Shown: one piece after another, positions 12,384-23,017 of the stretch | Layout of the letters: the number at the start of each line of letters is the position of its first letter | Numbering within the stretch: the stretch's first letter is position 1 | Source: Lanius collurio | Lineage: Eukaryota; Chordata; Aves; Passeriformes; Laniidae | NCBI GenBank assembly: GCA_020086605.1 | Contig: JACBWW010000007.1 | Span: 24,636,956-24,700,955, forward strand | DNA length: 64,000 nt | Direction: 5' to 3' | The notes under the pieces: generated by a model | The model's database searches: none | Seen by the model: only the letters and a program-made list of their open reading frames with translations | What the model was told of the DNA's origin: nothing | Made by a program: the position numbers and the translations under genes

Positions 12384-13848
12384 ACATGGAGGACTTTTTG
12401 TTGTACCTTAAGCAGGTCTGTCACTGGCTTCAGATCAAGAACTGCCTCTGCTGTGCTGGCTCTGCCCCAGAGGGGCTGTGGTGCAGAGCAGCAGTGAGCA
12501 CATCTGTGCAATGTTTTTGCAGGGACTCCAAGCAGTACATTGTAGCCCTGTTGTGTCAAACAGCCAAAACTTTTTGAGCTCTGACCCAAAAAGCATGACT
12601 CAGAGTTCTGCTTGCTAGCTCTCAGCAGCCTAGGAGGAGCTTACTAGAGACACACTTAGGCCCACGTGGTGTTTGTTCTCTGCGCATTTGTGGGCAGTGT
12701 TGTTGTGTTTTGGTTGTAAAAGCAGCCCCCTCAGATAGGGAAACAGGTCAGCAGAGTGCCAGGTTTTGGGTGTGAGTGGGAGGCTTTCAGGGAGGAGTGT
12801 GAGATGGAGTTAGTTGCAGCCTTAGAGTCTCTGCGTGCTCCTTTCTTGTGGTGAAATGGCATCTTTCTGTGCCAACTTAGCTGCCTGTGGTGAGGCACGC
12901 ACACAAACCAGGTGTTGGAGTCTCAGCTGTGACACTGGCAGAAGAGAAAAATAGCTGGGAGGGACAAGCCACAGGATTCATGTGATGCCTTAGGTTTGCA
13001 TGTGGGAGGGAGGGAGCTCAGGGTTTGCTGTTTCTGTCATGTCTCTGGGGGCTGGAGAGGCACCAAGAGTTGATGCAGAATGAAGCATGAATAGAAGAAT
13101 CCTAAAGAGGGAAGTTCTGGGAAAAGGGAAGGCATCTGTGGGAAAAAAAGGAATTTGGGAGGAATATATGATAAAATTTAGATAAGAATAGTTTTTTTCC
13201 CCTTCAGTTTTGCCTGTGTTCTAGTAACCAGCATGGAAGAATCAAAGCCAATATTTCAGAAGGTTAAAATCCAAACTGCTGTATTGGGCAAAACCAAAAT
13301 GGTTCCATAAGTGATGCTGAAAGTCTGAATGTGCCTTGCTATTTGGATTATTTAAAGCCAGATATCCTCATCCTTTAGTATCTTAATAGACCTTTGCTGT
13401 TCAGAGGGGCTGTGTCTGCATCTCCATCTTCTCTTGCTCCTTGCCAATCAGATTTTACCAGGCTTGCTTCTTCATGTCTAAAACTTTGAAGCTTAGTGAG
13501 GGAAAGCAGCTTGAATTCTTGGACACTACCATGACCATGATGTTGCACTTGGAGAGGAATTTATAAACCTAAAGACTGTGGTTCTCATCTTTATTCTTGG
13601 ACAAGAATTGATTATAAAAAACTTTTATGCTATTGAAATTAAAGTTATAAAAGCAATCTCCAGAAGTGGAAAAATATATAACAGATTTAAAAAAATATTA
13701 AATTTTGAAAAATAGATAAGTCTTAGAAATCCAAACTTTAGAATCAGCTTTGGGGGTTTTGTGACTTTTTCTATAAAACCTTTATCCTTATTCCAGGGAA
13801 CAGTCAAATTTGAACACAGTGATATTTACATAGTAAAGTGGCACTTAC
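12384..13848. other. Unique noncoding DNA
   Basis: A somewhat GC-richer piece (about 12.40-13.10 kb) is followed by AT-rich DNA. No gene or repeat family was recognised. An acceptor-like site near 13206 lacks a convincing donor. Confidence 0.5.
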
Positions 13849-13890
13849 TTCCTTTTCCTGTAAGATTGATTTAATTAATGTTTCTACTAT
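13849..13890 (-). other. Candidate 42-nt exon of unknown gene
   Basis: Read on the minus strand, the segment is preceded by a strong acceptor (C plus T6 plus C5 then AG) and followed by a donor, GAA|GTAAGT. Its 42 bases form exactly 14 codons, open in phase 0 only, giving IVETLIKSILQEKE; the other two frames contain stops. The peptide is amphipathic and helix-like, similar in flavour to a coiled-coil linker, but I cannot assign it to a protein. It could be a short, possibly alternative, cassette exon or a pseudo-exon. No neighbouring minus-strand exon is certain. Confidence 0.25.
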
Positions 13891-14800
13891 CTGGGGGAAA
13901 AAAGTCTACCCGCCTACTTGACATTTCCTCATTTCCTCTTAAAAGCTTCTGAAGACCTTGTGACAAAAGGCAGTCTTTTAAGAATCCTAGCAACCACTTG
14001 TGGATTATAAGATTCATTCTACCCTGAACTTCAGTAGAATAGAAGAAATACAAAGGTTGGTGAAACCAGAATGGTGATGCTTAAAATACACCACCTCCAC
14101 TGCTTTTATGGGGTGTGGGGCTCTTCGTGTAAAGCCAATTTCCAACATTCATACTGAGACAGTATTCTTTGTGTAGGGTATTTAGTTATTCCTTCATATT
14201 CCCATGAGTACTTCCCCTTGTGTAGAAATCTGAAATGCTACCAAGAGGAAGAGTCCCTACGGCATCCATAGGAACAGATTGTGATTGCATTTCTACAGCT
14301 GGTGAAAACCTGAAATGCTGGTGGATGAACAAGAGTTTGGATCACCTGTTCTTAGTGTGATACGAAAATACCTAGATGGCAGCCAGTGTGAGTTGAGTAG
14401 GGCCAGCAGTACAACTTTAAAGCATCTTTTAAGAGTGATGGGTTTGGTTTTTTAATTATTATTTGCAGTATTTTCTGTTGGTGTGTTGTGATGGTACAGA
14501 CCCAGGTATGCAATCACTAAGACTCCAGTGCTGCCCACTTTTCTCCAAATTACACTTCTATGGGAGAAGTCCGAGAAGGATAGAGGGAGGGCTTTCTTCT
14601 TGATGGGGGAGGACTGAGTTGCTGCACAATCACTGCAATATTCCTTAGTTTGTGTTGTAGTTTGAAGAAATACTTCCATAGGCTCTATCTCATAACAAGC
14701 AGTCAAGGCTATCTTGACTTCCAAAACTGCTTGTGTACTTCCAGGAAAAAAGTGAACATTCCTCATGTTTAGTTGTAGAGTTTTTATCTATTGATTTGTG
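13891..14800. other. Unique noncoding DNA
   Basis: No gene or repeat family was recognised. The 104-codon minus-strand frame at 14452-14766 has no identifiable motif. Confidence 0.5.
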
Positions 14801-15039
14801 TGGTTTGGGGTTTTTTTTTGTTGTTTTATTTATTTGGTTTTTTTGGTGGTTTTTTTTTTTTGGTTTTTTTTGTTTGTTTGTTTGGTGGTTTTTTGTTGTT
14901 GTTTGTGTAAGGGTTTTTTTTATTATTTTTGTGTTCTGGGTTTTTTGATGTGGTTTTTTTGGGTTGGTTGTTTTTTGGAGTGTTTTTTTTTTTCTGGTGT
15001 TTTTTTGATTGGGTTTTGGTTTTTAAATCTTTTTTCCTG
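14801..15039 (+). repeat. 240-bp T/G-only low-complexity tract
   Basis: Nearly 240 bases consist of T and G, in runs of T8-T11 mixed with GGTT, TTTG and TTGTTG, with only scattered A or C. It is the longest such tract in the window. Plus-strand frames through it translate to phenylalanine, tryptophan, valine and glycine only, an artefact of composition. It ends at a strong acceptor-like sequence at 15030-15045. Confidence 0.9.
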
Positions 15040-15270
15040 TTTCAGGATAGAGTTGGAAAGAATACAGCCTAATTTGCTTTGGTTCACCTGCCAGAAATGT
15101 TCCAGTTGGAGGGTTTCTTCTTTAGAGGGTAGGGGGAATGTTAGTGAAAAAGCCCGATTGTTGGGTAATTTTCTGCCTGTTAATCTGTAGAAGTCAATTC
15201 CCTTCTTAGTGAGGACAGCAATCATTTATTTCATTACTTTTACAGTAGGTTCAATTTAAGCTAACCTCAC

Positions 15271-15297
15271 CTGCCATTCCACTCCAGGAAAGTGGGC
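15271..15297 (-). other. Candidate 27-nt microexon-like segment
   Basis: On the minus strand the acceptor 'atctgtctttcag' and the donor CAG|GTGAGG bound 27 bases that are open in all three frames (for example AHFPGVEWQ). The length is divisible by three and within the microexon range. A short open segment carries little statistical weight, so this rests on splice signals alone. Confidence 0.12.
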
Positions 15298-16022
15298 CTG
15301 AAAGACAGATTTGCCCATCCCTTCTTCAAACACTTGTCTTTTGCAATATGGACAACTAAGTTTAATGCTTGCATCACAAGTGTTTCTATAGCTTGAGAGA
15401 ACTGGTACTGGACTTGCGGCTTGTAGTTAGTTACCATTGCTTTAGGGCAAGAAATTTGACATCTTCCAAAACTGAATGTTGAGCTGCAGTTTGACAATTG
15501 CACTTGTCAGGGATAACATGTTTTATGTCCAATTCTCAGGCAATGACAGGTTGGTTTATGTTCCACCCCTTCACCCTATAATACCTTAAATAAAGTTGTA
15601 CTATTGCCTTCCTTTCCTCATAAGATTATTTTCTTCAGCAACAGAAAGACCTTTTGTGTTGACTTGTAAAGTATCTGCTTGGAGTTAGTTAGTTTTGTGG
15701 CATCTATTAAAACTAAGTTTCAGTTATTGACTAGCAATAATCGTGTCAGAAATTATGACCCTGAACCTTCAGCTGTTATTAGCTAGGACTTCAGCAAGCA
15801 TGACATGTGGTAATGAGTACTGAAGGAAAAAGTAATTAGTGGTTCTTGAATTTTATTTATGAGAAGAATTGCATGGAGCAACCTGACTTGAACCTGCAGG
15901 CTTTCATTTTTGTTTCTATTAAGACTGGTGGATTTTTAGAATATCTGAATCATAGCTGATGGGGGGAACCAATATAATTTGCTTGTATTGAATCAGATGT
16001 GTAAATTCGACTAATGTTTGTA
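15298..16022. other. Unique noncoding DNA
   Basis: No recognisable gene, repeat family or regulatory element was found. Confidence 0.5.
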
Positions 16023-16097
16023 TTTGTTTCTATTACAATTTTCTATTACAAATTTGTTTCTATTACAATTTTCTATTACAAATTTGTTTCTATTACA
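16023..16097 (+). repeat. 30-bp tandem repeat, about 2.5 copies
   Basis: The 30-base unit starts at 16023, 16053 and 16083 and contains two related halves (tttctattaca within each). The two full copies are identical, so the duplication is recent, and the third stops after 15 bases. A perfect short minisatellite is likely to be polymorphic in copy number. Confidence 0.95.
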
Positions 16098-16899
16098 TTT
16101 CAGCTAAAATGCAAATCAGTAGATTTGACTATAGATTTTTTCTTTTTTTTTCTTCATTTTACTTTAAGTTGTATCTTGGATTAAATCCACTTTAACAAAT
16201 ATGGAAGATGTTCATTTTCTAGATAATGGGATGTCAAACCATTTAGTCTTGGTAGTGGGTAGTATTAAATGAATTTTTGTAATATTTCTGATGTGGCAAA
16301 AATATGCTACATTCTGTAAGGCTACATTTTCAACTTTATGGTAGCAAATCTGCAATAACTTTTCAATGCTGTTAAGCCATTTATATTATCTCTTGATTGA
16401 ACTGAGTAATAGATAAAACTGTCCCAACAGGAAGGCTACAATTTTTAGCACCTGCTTCATCTTCTGTGTTTAGGCGTGAAACAAATTCTGATTCTTTTTA
16501 TAGCAGCATATTGGAAGAAGGGGCTTAGAGCAAATCATGTGTTGTGGTAACACCTGATATCTTTCCTCCATCATGTGGAAACAAAAAGAGCATTTTTTGC
16601 CTATATAGTCTCAATAGTGCCAAGCAGGAATGGAGAAGGAATTCAGGATGATATTCAAGCTGGGGGATGAAACAAATGCATGGACAGGAAACTGAGATTT
16701 GGTTAAACTAATTTGCTGACATGGAGGACATATGCATATGTAGGGGTGACTTCTTAGCCTGGTTTCCAAAGGAAAAAAAAAAGCTTATATAACTTTGCTT
16801 CCTGTCATACATTTTAACTCATTGTCGAATGTGTTTCAAGCTGGCCAGATGGGTGGTGATCTCAGTGGTCCTAAAATAGTCTACTGCAGCCTTTAGCCA
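16098..16899. other. Unique AT-rich noncoding DNA
   Basis: No gene or repeat family was recognised. Confidence 0.5.
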
Positions 16900-17560
16900 A
16901 GAGGACCTATGATCCCTTCCCCAGCACTTGTCTCTGGCCCTCTTGGGAAGCAGAGGGGCAGTAGGTGCTTGCCTGTGGCCCCAGGCAGCTGCCATGTGGC
17001 CGAGCAGCTGGTGCCCATGCGGGGCTGGATTAGCCCCAGGCTGCAGTGCTTGTGCTCTCTCTCCCCCAGCTATCAGATCAAATTAACCTTGGTAGGTGAC
17101 CCCTACCAGTTTTTAGGTATTGGGCTGGGGGGAGGCTGGCAGATGCACACACAGAAGGCGCTGTCGCTGCCCATGGCTCTTTGCCTGGGCTTCCTCGGCA
17201 GAGGAGTGTGGATGCTCTCTGCTGCTGGGGGATGGCAGGCTGGACACCTCTGCTCACTGATGCAGACCCATCCATCCTACAAAGATGCCACGACAAGTGT
17301 GAGTGGTGTGTGACTTCACCCACTGTGGGACAGGGCATGCTGTTTGCCAGCCATATCAGTCATCTGGGGAGGGCTGCTGCTTGCCTGGAGCCTGGATCCA
17401 TGGTGCTGCAGAGAGGCTGCCACAGCTTATCTGGCTTTCTGACTGCTTTCTTGGCAGCTCATCTAGACAGGAATCAGTGAAATGGCCAGGAAAGGCTTTC
17501 AGCAGATTGAAGGTGACTGCATGGCTCTGGGGGCAGAGGTAAGAAGGACAGGTCTCTGAG
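16900..17560. other. GC-richer island with splice-like signals
   Basis: The base composition rises clearly above the flanks, which is why several overlapping open frames of 79-134 codons appear on both strands. CpG content stays low, so it is not a CpG-island promoter. On the plus strand a strong acceptor (ctctctctcccccag, ending at 17069) is followed 22 bases later by a donor-like GTAGGT. A second, better acceptor/donor pair bounds 17458-17538. I recognise no protein here. Confidence 0.4.
17458..17538 (+). other. Candidate 81-nt exon of unknown gene
   Basis: The acceptor is 'ctgactgctttcttggcag' with a CTGAC branch-like site, and the donor is CAGAG|GTAAGA, close to consensus. The 81 bases are open in one frame only (phase 2 in, phase 2 out), beginning SSRQESVKWPGKAF. 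It shares its phase with the candidate at 8735-8911, so the two could be joined in frame. The peptide has no recognised domain. The surrounding sequence is GC-richer, which lowers stop frequency and makes chance openness likelier. Confidence 0.2.
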
Positions 17561-17929
17561 TGGCAGGCTCCTCAGTCCTCCCATGTAAGATGTGAAAACT
17601 TACTGAGAGCTCAGGAAAAAATAATCCTACTGTGCAAGAAGATTGGAGACTTTTAAACAAGATCCACTTGACAAAGAGCTTCTTTTGGAACTAAAATTCA
17701 GAAAGACATAATGCAAAAAGGGGAGCCAAAACCAGCTTAAGTAACAAGGAGGACTTCTAAGGTAGATTGATAGAAAAGGGAAGTTTTGGAAAGATGTAAA
17801 TTCAGTGATGAATAGAAGAAACCAGCTGATATATAAGGTACAGAGGCACTATTCCCAGAGGCTTTATTGGCCTGAGGGAAAAGCCTGTTCCCCTGCCTCT
17901 GTATTTGCCAGCATTTTTTTGAACAGCCA

Positions 17930-19160
17930 ATATCTGGAGAGCAACAAGTTAGTGGCCACTTAAAGGAGCTGGATATATCCAGAAAAATGGGATTGGATGG
18001 GAGCTGCTGAGAGCACTAAAAAAAGCCTGCAGCTGGGGGAGGTCCTCAATGAAAGAGAAAAGCCTGATGTATTATCTGTCTCCAAGAAAGACAAGGAGGA
18101 GCATCAAGGTAACTATAGGCTGCACAGCTTCACCTTATGGCCTGGAAAGATTATGGATATTCTTATTTCCAAACACATAAAGAAGACGATGACAACCAGA
18201 AACAGTCAGCATGGATTTAGCAAGGGCAAATTGTGCTTGGCTTGCCTTATTGCTGCTTTGGTGTAAATGACTTGCTTCAGGGGTGAGGGCAAGCAGTAGA
18301 TCTCTTGAATTCAGTAGTGCTTTTGTCACTGTCTTCCACAGAGGTTTCATTTGGAAGTTGAAGTGGTATGGTCTAGGCAAGTGGAATTTTAGATGGGTTG
18401 AAGATTAGCTGCTGAAAGGTTAATGGTGCTTTACAACTGGCCCTTAACAAGCAGGGTACTCTGGGGAGTGATGCTGGGGCTGACACTGCTGGTTTACATC
18501 AACATCCTGGGTCCTGAAGCAAGAGGTACTTTGTGCATATTTTCAGATTTACTAAATCTTGTTGGTAGAGCTTCAATCTAAACAGAGCACTTGGTGCAAA
18601 TTAACCTCATGTGTTATTTGAACTGAGCAAGAGCCTTAAATGTGCCATCATTGCAAATAAGGTAAACAAGGCACTGGGCTGCACTAGAAGCAGTATTTCA
18701 AGGATTTTTTTAATCTCCCATATTTAGTGTCTGTAAGGCTGTCTGGAATACTCTGCTCAATTTTGGAGACACTGCACTTCAGGAGGTAGACAGAAAAGTT
18801 GAAGAAGGACCTTTTGGGGGTCTAACAAAAGGTGAGAGACTGTGGGTGTGAGGGAGAGGCTGACAGAGTTTCTTGCATAGTCTAGAAAATAGGAATCTGA
18901 AAAACAGTCCAGTAGCATCCTAAAACTTCTTGAAGGGCATTTACAGAACTCATAAAGCTGATTTCTGTTCAGTTGTGACAGATGGCAAAAAGACAGATGT
19001 AATGGCATTAATTGTAACTTGGGTTTGAACAATAGGAAGAAAGTTTTATCTGCAATGACAAAGCAGCCCTGGAAGAGGTTGTGCATGGAAGTGGTTTAAT
19101 CTCTGTCCTCAGAGGAATTTGTAACTCATTTGGACAAAACTGTGACCGACTTCATCTGCT
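17930..19160 (+). mobile_element. CR1 LINE, degraded ORF2 (reverse transcriptase) to 3' region
   Basis: This is the longest repeat copy in the window. Broken frames follow CR1 ORF2 in order: HLKELDISRKMG (about 17957-17992) matching the block before the RT core; NYRLHSF then PGKIMDIL and SQHGFSKGK (18110-18235), the CR1 RT region; a decayed 'DFSKAFDTV' equivalent at 18307-18340; a trace of the 'PQGSVLGP...FINDL' block at 18450-18520; and the C-terminal 'LEYCVQFW' equivalent near 18740-18770. At 19075-19135 it resembles the 3' UTR. Stops and frameshifts are numerous, so it is an ancient dead copy. Similarity may begin as early as about 17640, and the usual ATTCTATG terminus is not visible. LINE ORF2 normally supplies endonuclease and reverse transcriptase for retrotransposition; nothing here is functional. 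Confidence 0.8.
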
Positions 19161-20034
19161 GTTAGCAATGGTTTCCACCTTGGCGGACGTTCATCATGGC
19201 CAGCACTTCTTTGGCTCTGTGAAGTCTCACAGACACAGAGGATGTGGAGACAGTTTGGTTCAAGTATGGTGCAAAAAGATGTAAGAAAGCAACTCCATTC
19301 AGCAGAATGCTTTGATGGACCACTTGGTGGGTTGTTGGGGTATTTTATACGCTGTCATTGTCCCAGATGTCACAGATGACTGGGAGAAGAACAACTTCAC
19401 TCTGTGTCTTTTAAAATGCTTTAAGACTATATACAAAAGGATAGTTACTCCAGTACCAATATGTACTCCATGGAGAGTGCATCTTTAGTCACTGTTACCA
19501 CTTGAGCTGAGATAAAGCAGCACAGTATTTTTACATCTGAGCTTTAATTGGATAAGTTTACATTCACTTTTTAATTGGGGCCATGGATACTTTTAATACA
19601 AGTAGTTTGAAAAAGTGAGTGTTGCCCATGTATTCAGAGTTCATCTTTGCTCTTCTGTCAATGTAGATTAGATAAGGGTCTTGGGTCCTGAAAGAGTGCC
19701 CTATTTGATAAGTACTGTCTGGATTCAGGGAACCTGATGGAAGCATATGTAATTCCTAGGTTGACTGTCTCTCACTGTGTGACTGCTTAGTCTCATGATC
19801 TGCTGTAAAGAGAGCTTTTTGGGTTCAGCTGAATGATGGTCAATACTAGTATTTTTATATATTTTATCTTTGGGAGGCTGAGGAGGTAGTCTGAAAGTAA
19901 AGTATTGCTTTCTTTTTGTCCTTTTTCATGTTTTGGATCAATCTGCACAGAGTGCTATCTCTGTGGGGTTTCATGCTTGTAATCAAATTTTTATGCCCTG
20001 CTTATCTTTCTAACTCCTGATATTTTCACGAAAA
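19161..20034. other. Unique noncoding DNA
   Basis: No gene or repeat was recognised. Confidence 0.5.
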
Positions 20035-20290
20035 GCATTCTTTGTGCACAAGAAACTGTTGGGCGTATGCCAATAAAACATGAGCCAAATAAATAGAGAT
20101 TTTCCCTTTAAAAGATTAAACAAACTGCAGAACTTCCTATCAGTTTATCAGACTTCTTATTTAATCTCATCACGAAGCATGAACTCTGTTTACTGTGGTA
20201 GCTTTTATTGGAGGTTATGCAAATGCTGTGTTAAATCCCATCAGTAATAATTAAGATTTTCTTAGCTAGGAAGTTATATTGCTTATATTT
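20035..20290. promoter_or_regulatory. Candidate conserved noncoding element
   Basis: The segment has the mixed, non-repetitive, homeodomain-rich look of vertebrate developmental enhancers. It contains an exact POU octamer ATGCAAAT at 20217-20224 and TAATAATTAA at 20245-20254. This is a judgement from motif texture only; conservation was not measured. Confidence 0.25.
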
Positions 20291-22547
20291 TCTGAAGCCA
20301 TTTTTTAATAGCTGGGGAGTGAAGAGTGTCTGAAATACATATTTTGATGGATGCCTAAACTGTAGTCACACATTTTAAAATACCACTGAACTAGTTAGCC
20401 TTGTTGACAGTAATGATGCCGTTGGTTCAAAATCATATGCTGCTACCATTCACGTGGATCTTGTTACAGGACTGGTGTTAGTCTAGAGGCTCAAGGAATA
20501 CTCAAGTGATATAGCAGGAAGCCTAATATGCAGGCATGTGGTGTGCAGGTTTTATGAGCTCTCCACATGTAGTTTATGACCCTGGACTGGAGGTATGATG
20601 TGTATGCATTGACCAGATATACTGTTTCTCCATAATTAACCTGGGGACTTGGGGAAAGTTTTTTCTCTTGGTCTTTGCTTCTAGAATGCTGAAGGGAAAT
20701 GTGAAATACAAGCATACCCCGTTCACAGGTGGTTTTGCTGTGCCATTCATCCTTGCACCATGAGACCAAAGCTGTGCCTGTCTGGGAAGTGTTTCTATCT
20801 TGGGTGTATCTGCATGAAGCATAATTACCCTTCCGAATGTAGGATTGATAGTCCTAAAATAGACTCAGGATATGACCTGAAATTTAACTGGAAACTATAA
20901 ATGTATGTGTTTAGATGTATTATTAGTGCATGATATCTGAAGTCCCAAACAGCTGCAAAATTTGATGTTTTAAATTATCTCTGTTTATTTTTTTGAGCTG
21001 TATGCCTAATGAGTGAATTTGTAATGCTGACATAGCAGCTCAGACTGCACGTAGCAATATACTTAATTACTCTGCTTCTGCAACCAAGAAGGATGACAGC
21101 TCATATCTATTTCAGTGGTGATTTTTAAAATTTTGGTATAATGTCTTTATGAATCAACTTATTTTGCAAAGCTGAAAATTGTCAGATAACAGTGTTTCTG
21201 ATTTGCAATGGCTTTGTTTTTAATTGTTGTTCTTGTTTGTGTAGGAAGCTGAAGGAGAGCATTGTCAAGCTTTAAAATTAGGGTTATCAATCTTTTGTAG
21301 ACAGCCTTTCTGAAAAGCTGATTTTTTTTTCAGTTTCTCATATTTTGGATGTAAACCAAAACTAAAATGTTATGTGTTCTAGTACCAAACTAGCATTGAT
21401 TATCCTAATTGTCTGTTGAATACCGTTGTATGAACTATTAGTAAAATTGGTCCACACATATCAGTGGTTGCTACGACAACTTGCAAGGAAGTTGTAAGGC
21501 ACAGTATGCTTGATGACTATCTGTATTGAGAAAAGAAAGATTTAATTTGATTTTAAGCTTAGGCTTTCATGTATAAACGCCTCTGAAAGATAGACTGGTT
21601 TTCTGCTTTTCCTTTTCAATTTATCCATCCCATTGTAATCATAGACACTTATAACATTACTGAGTCTTATTTGAATCACTAAAGATCTTGAGTTTTAGAA
21701 AGAAATTTGATTTGTGATCTTCTGCCACATTAAGGTGTTTTTCTGTTGGAGTATAATGATTTTACTTGTGTAGCAAAATTGTGTTATTTCTATGAACTTA
21801 CATTCAGTGCTTTAGCTGCAGATGCATGTGGCTGGTTTCAGTACTCACACATTAAAATCATGGAATTACTCTGAGTTTGAGGTTAATGATTTAAAACATC
21901 CAAATTTGCAGCTGAATAATCTGGAAGGATGTAGTCCATCTTGGTTGCATGTTCTGGGTTGTACTTTGTATTTTTGAAGTGATGCACCAGTTTCAGCACT
22001 TCTCTTGGGTAGTTATTTGATGTTATCGTCTTATGAACATGGGTTAAAGCTGCATATCATTAATAATTAAGTCTTTACTTGGTATGATCTTTATGCATAA
22101 CATCAGCTTTTATAGTTCTCATGGTTTATGATCCTCAGGTTTTGTTGCAAGTCTCAGAAGGTTCAGAGGGTTGGCAGCACTGATACAGCCAGAATGCACA
22201 GAGAATCATTTTGTTCTCACTTGTGCTTGTTATCTGCCTGGCATTGTACCTAAGTGCCTGCCAAGGACAATTAACTGTAGTGAAGCCCATAGAAGGAACT
22301 GAATTTGAACCTCTTCTGAACTTTTACAATGGCTTTTTAATTTTGATTAGTATTTTTATCATTTAAAAAATTGGAAATAGGAGATCTGTGTAGAAGATAG
22401 TCACTGCATACAATAACATTTTTGAAGTTCAGGCTTTTCTGTCCTAAACACTAGAGAAGAACTGCCTGTTGCCTACAAAAGGAATAACGAATTTCAGCAA
22501 ATAGATAATTACTTTCTGATTTTATTCCTCCCCACAGCAAGTATAAC
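20291..22547. other. Unique AT-rich noncoding DNA
   Basis: No gene or repeat family was recognised. Homeodomain-like ATTAATAATTAAG near 22060 is another weak regulatory hint. Confidence 0.5.
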
Positions 22548-22836
22548 TGTCTCTGTCCGGCTCTGTGGCATGCACGAATGCACAGCTAGCTTCAGTATAA
22601 AGTTGGTGGAAAAAGAGACAGGAAGAGTCTTTGCATGGTTTCCAACAGGAGCATTTATTGCTTCTACAGTCAAAAGTTACAGAGGCAAAGACCAGAACAA
22701 GGTTGAACTGGGGTTTTATCTGGGGTGGGAAAAAGGCGGGACTGGGAATGGGACCTAGGGGGAAGCTCTGGGGGAGTGACAAGGGGTAGAGGCCAACAGG
22801 GGAATCCAAACTGGGATAGATTAATGTAACAGGACA
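22548..22836 (-). mobile_element. Solo-LTR-like element of an endogenous retrovirus
   Basis: Read on the minus strand, the element starts TGTCCTGTTACATTAAT and can end at a CA, the TG...CA pattern of LTRs. It holds a TATA-like ATAAAA (plus strand 22714-22719) and about 60 bases downstream an AATAAA polyadenylation signal (22654-22659), in the order expected of U3-R-U5. A related sequence lies at 27280-27601, which supports a repeat family. No gag, pol or env sequence adjoins it. I found no clean target-site duplication, so ends are uncertain; the 5' end could lie as far as 22872. The family name was not determined. Confidence 0.65.
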
Positions 22837-22969
22837 TCCATCCTGGGAGAAACCTTTTTGGTCACCCTAACATAAAGTGGTTCTTGTGGTACCAGGGACT
22901 CGTCTCACTGAAAACTCCCTGTCCCTTGTAGCGTGTGTGCACCGGCCACCACAAGCAAGGAAATAAAAG

Positions 22970-23017
22970 TTCTTTAAGGTCCCTTTCAGCCCAAACCATT
23001 TTATGATTTTGTGATTT
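22970..23017 (+). mobile_element. CR1 LINE, terminal fragment of about 48 bp
   Basis: A block like 'aggtccctttcagcccaaac' followed by a terminus resembling 'cattttatgattttgtga' matches the last bases of CR1. Only the tail survives. It lies about 130 bases from the LTR, so the two insertions are nested or adjacent. Confidence 0.85.

Noticed and set aside
14733..15190. Open frames translating to phenylalanine/tryptophan/valine runs
   Set aside because: They are direct products of the T/G low-complexity tract.
22522..22809. Open frames of 62 and 95 codons
   Set aside because: They lie inside the LTR-like element, which is noncoding.
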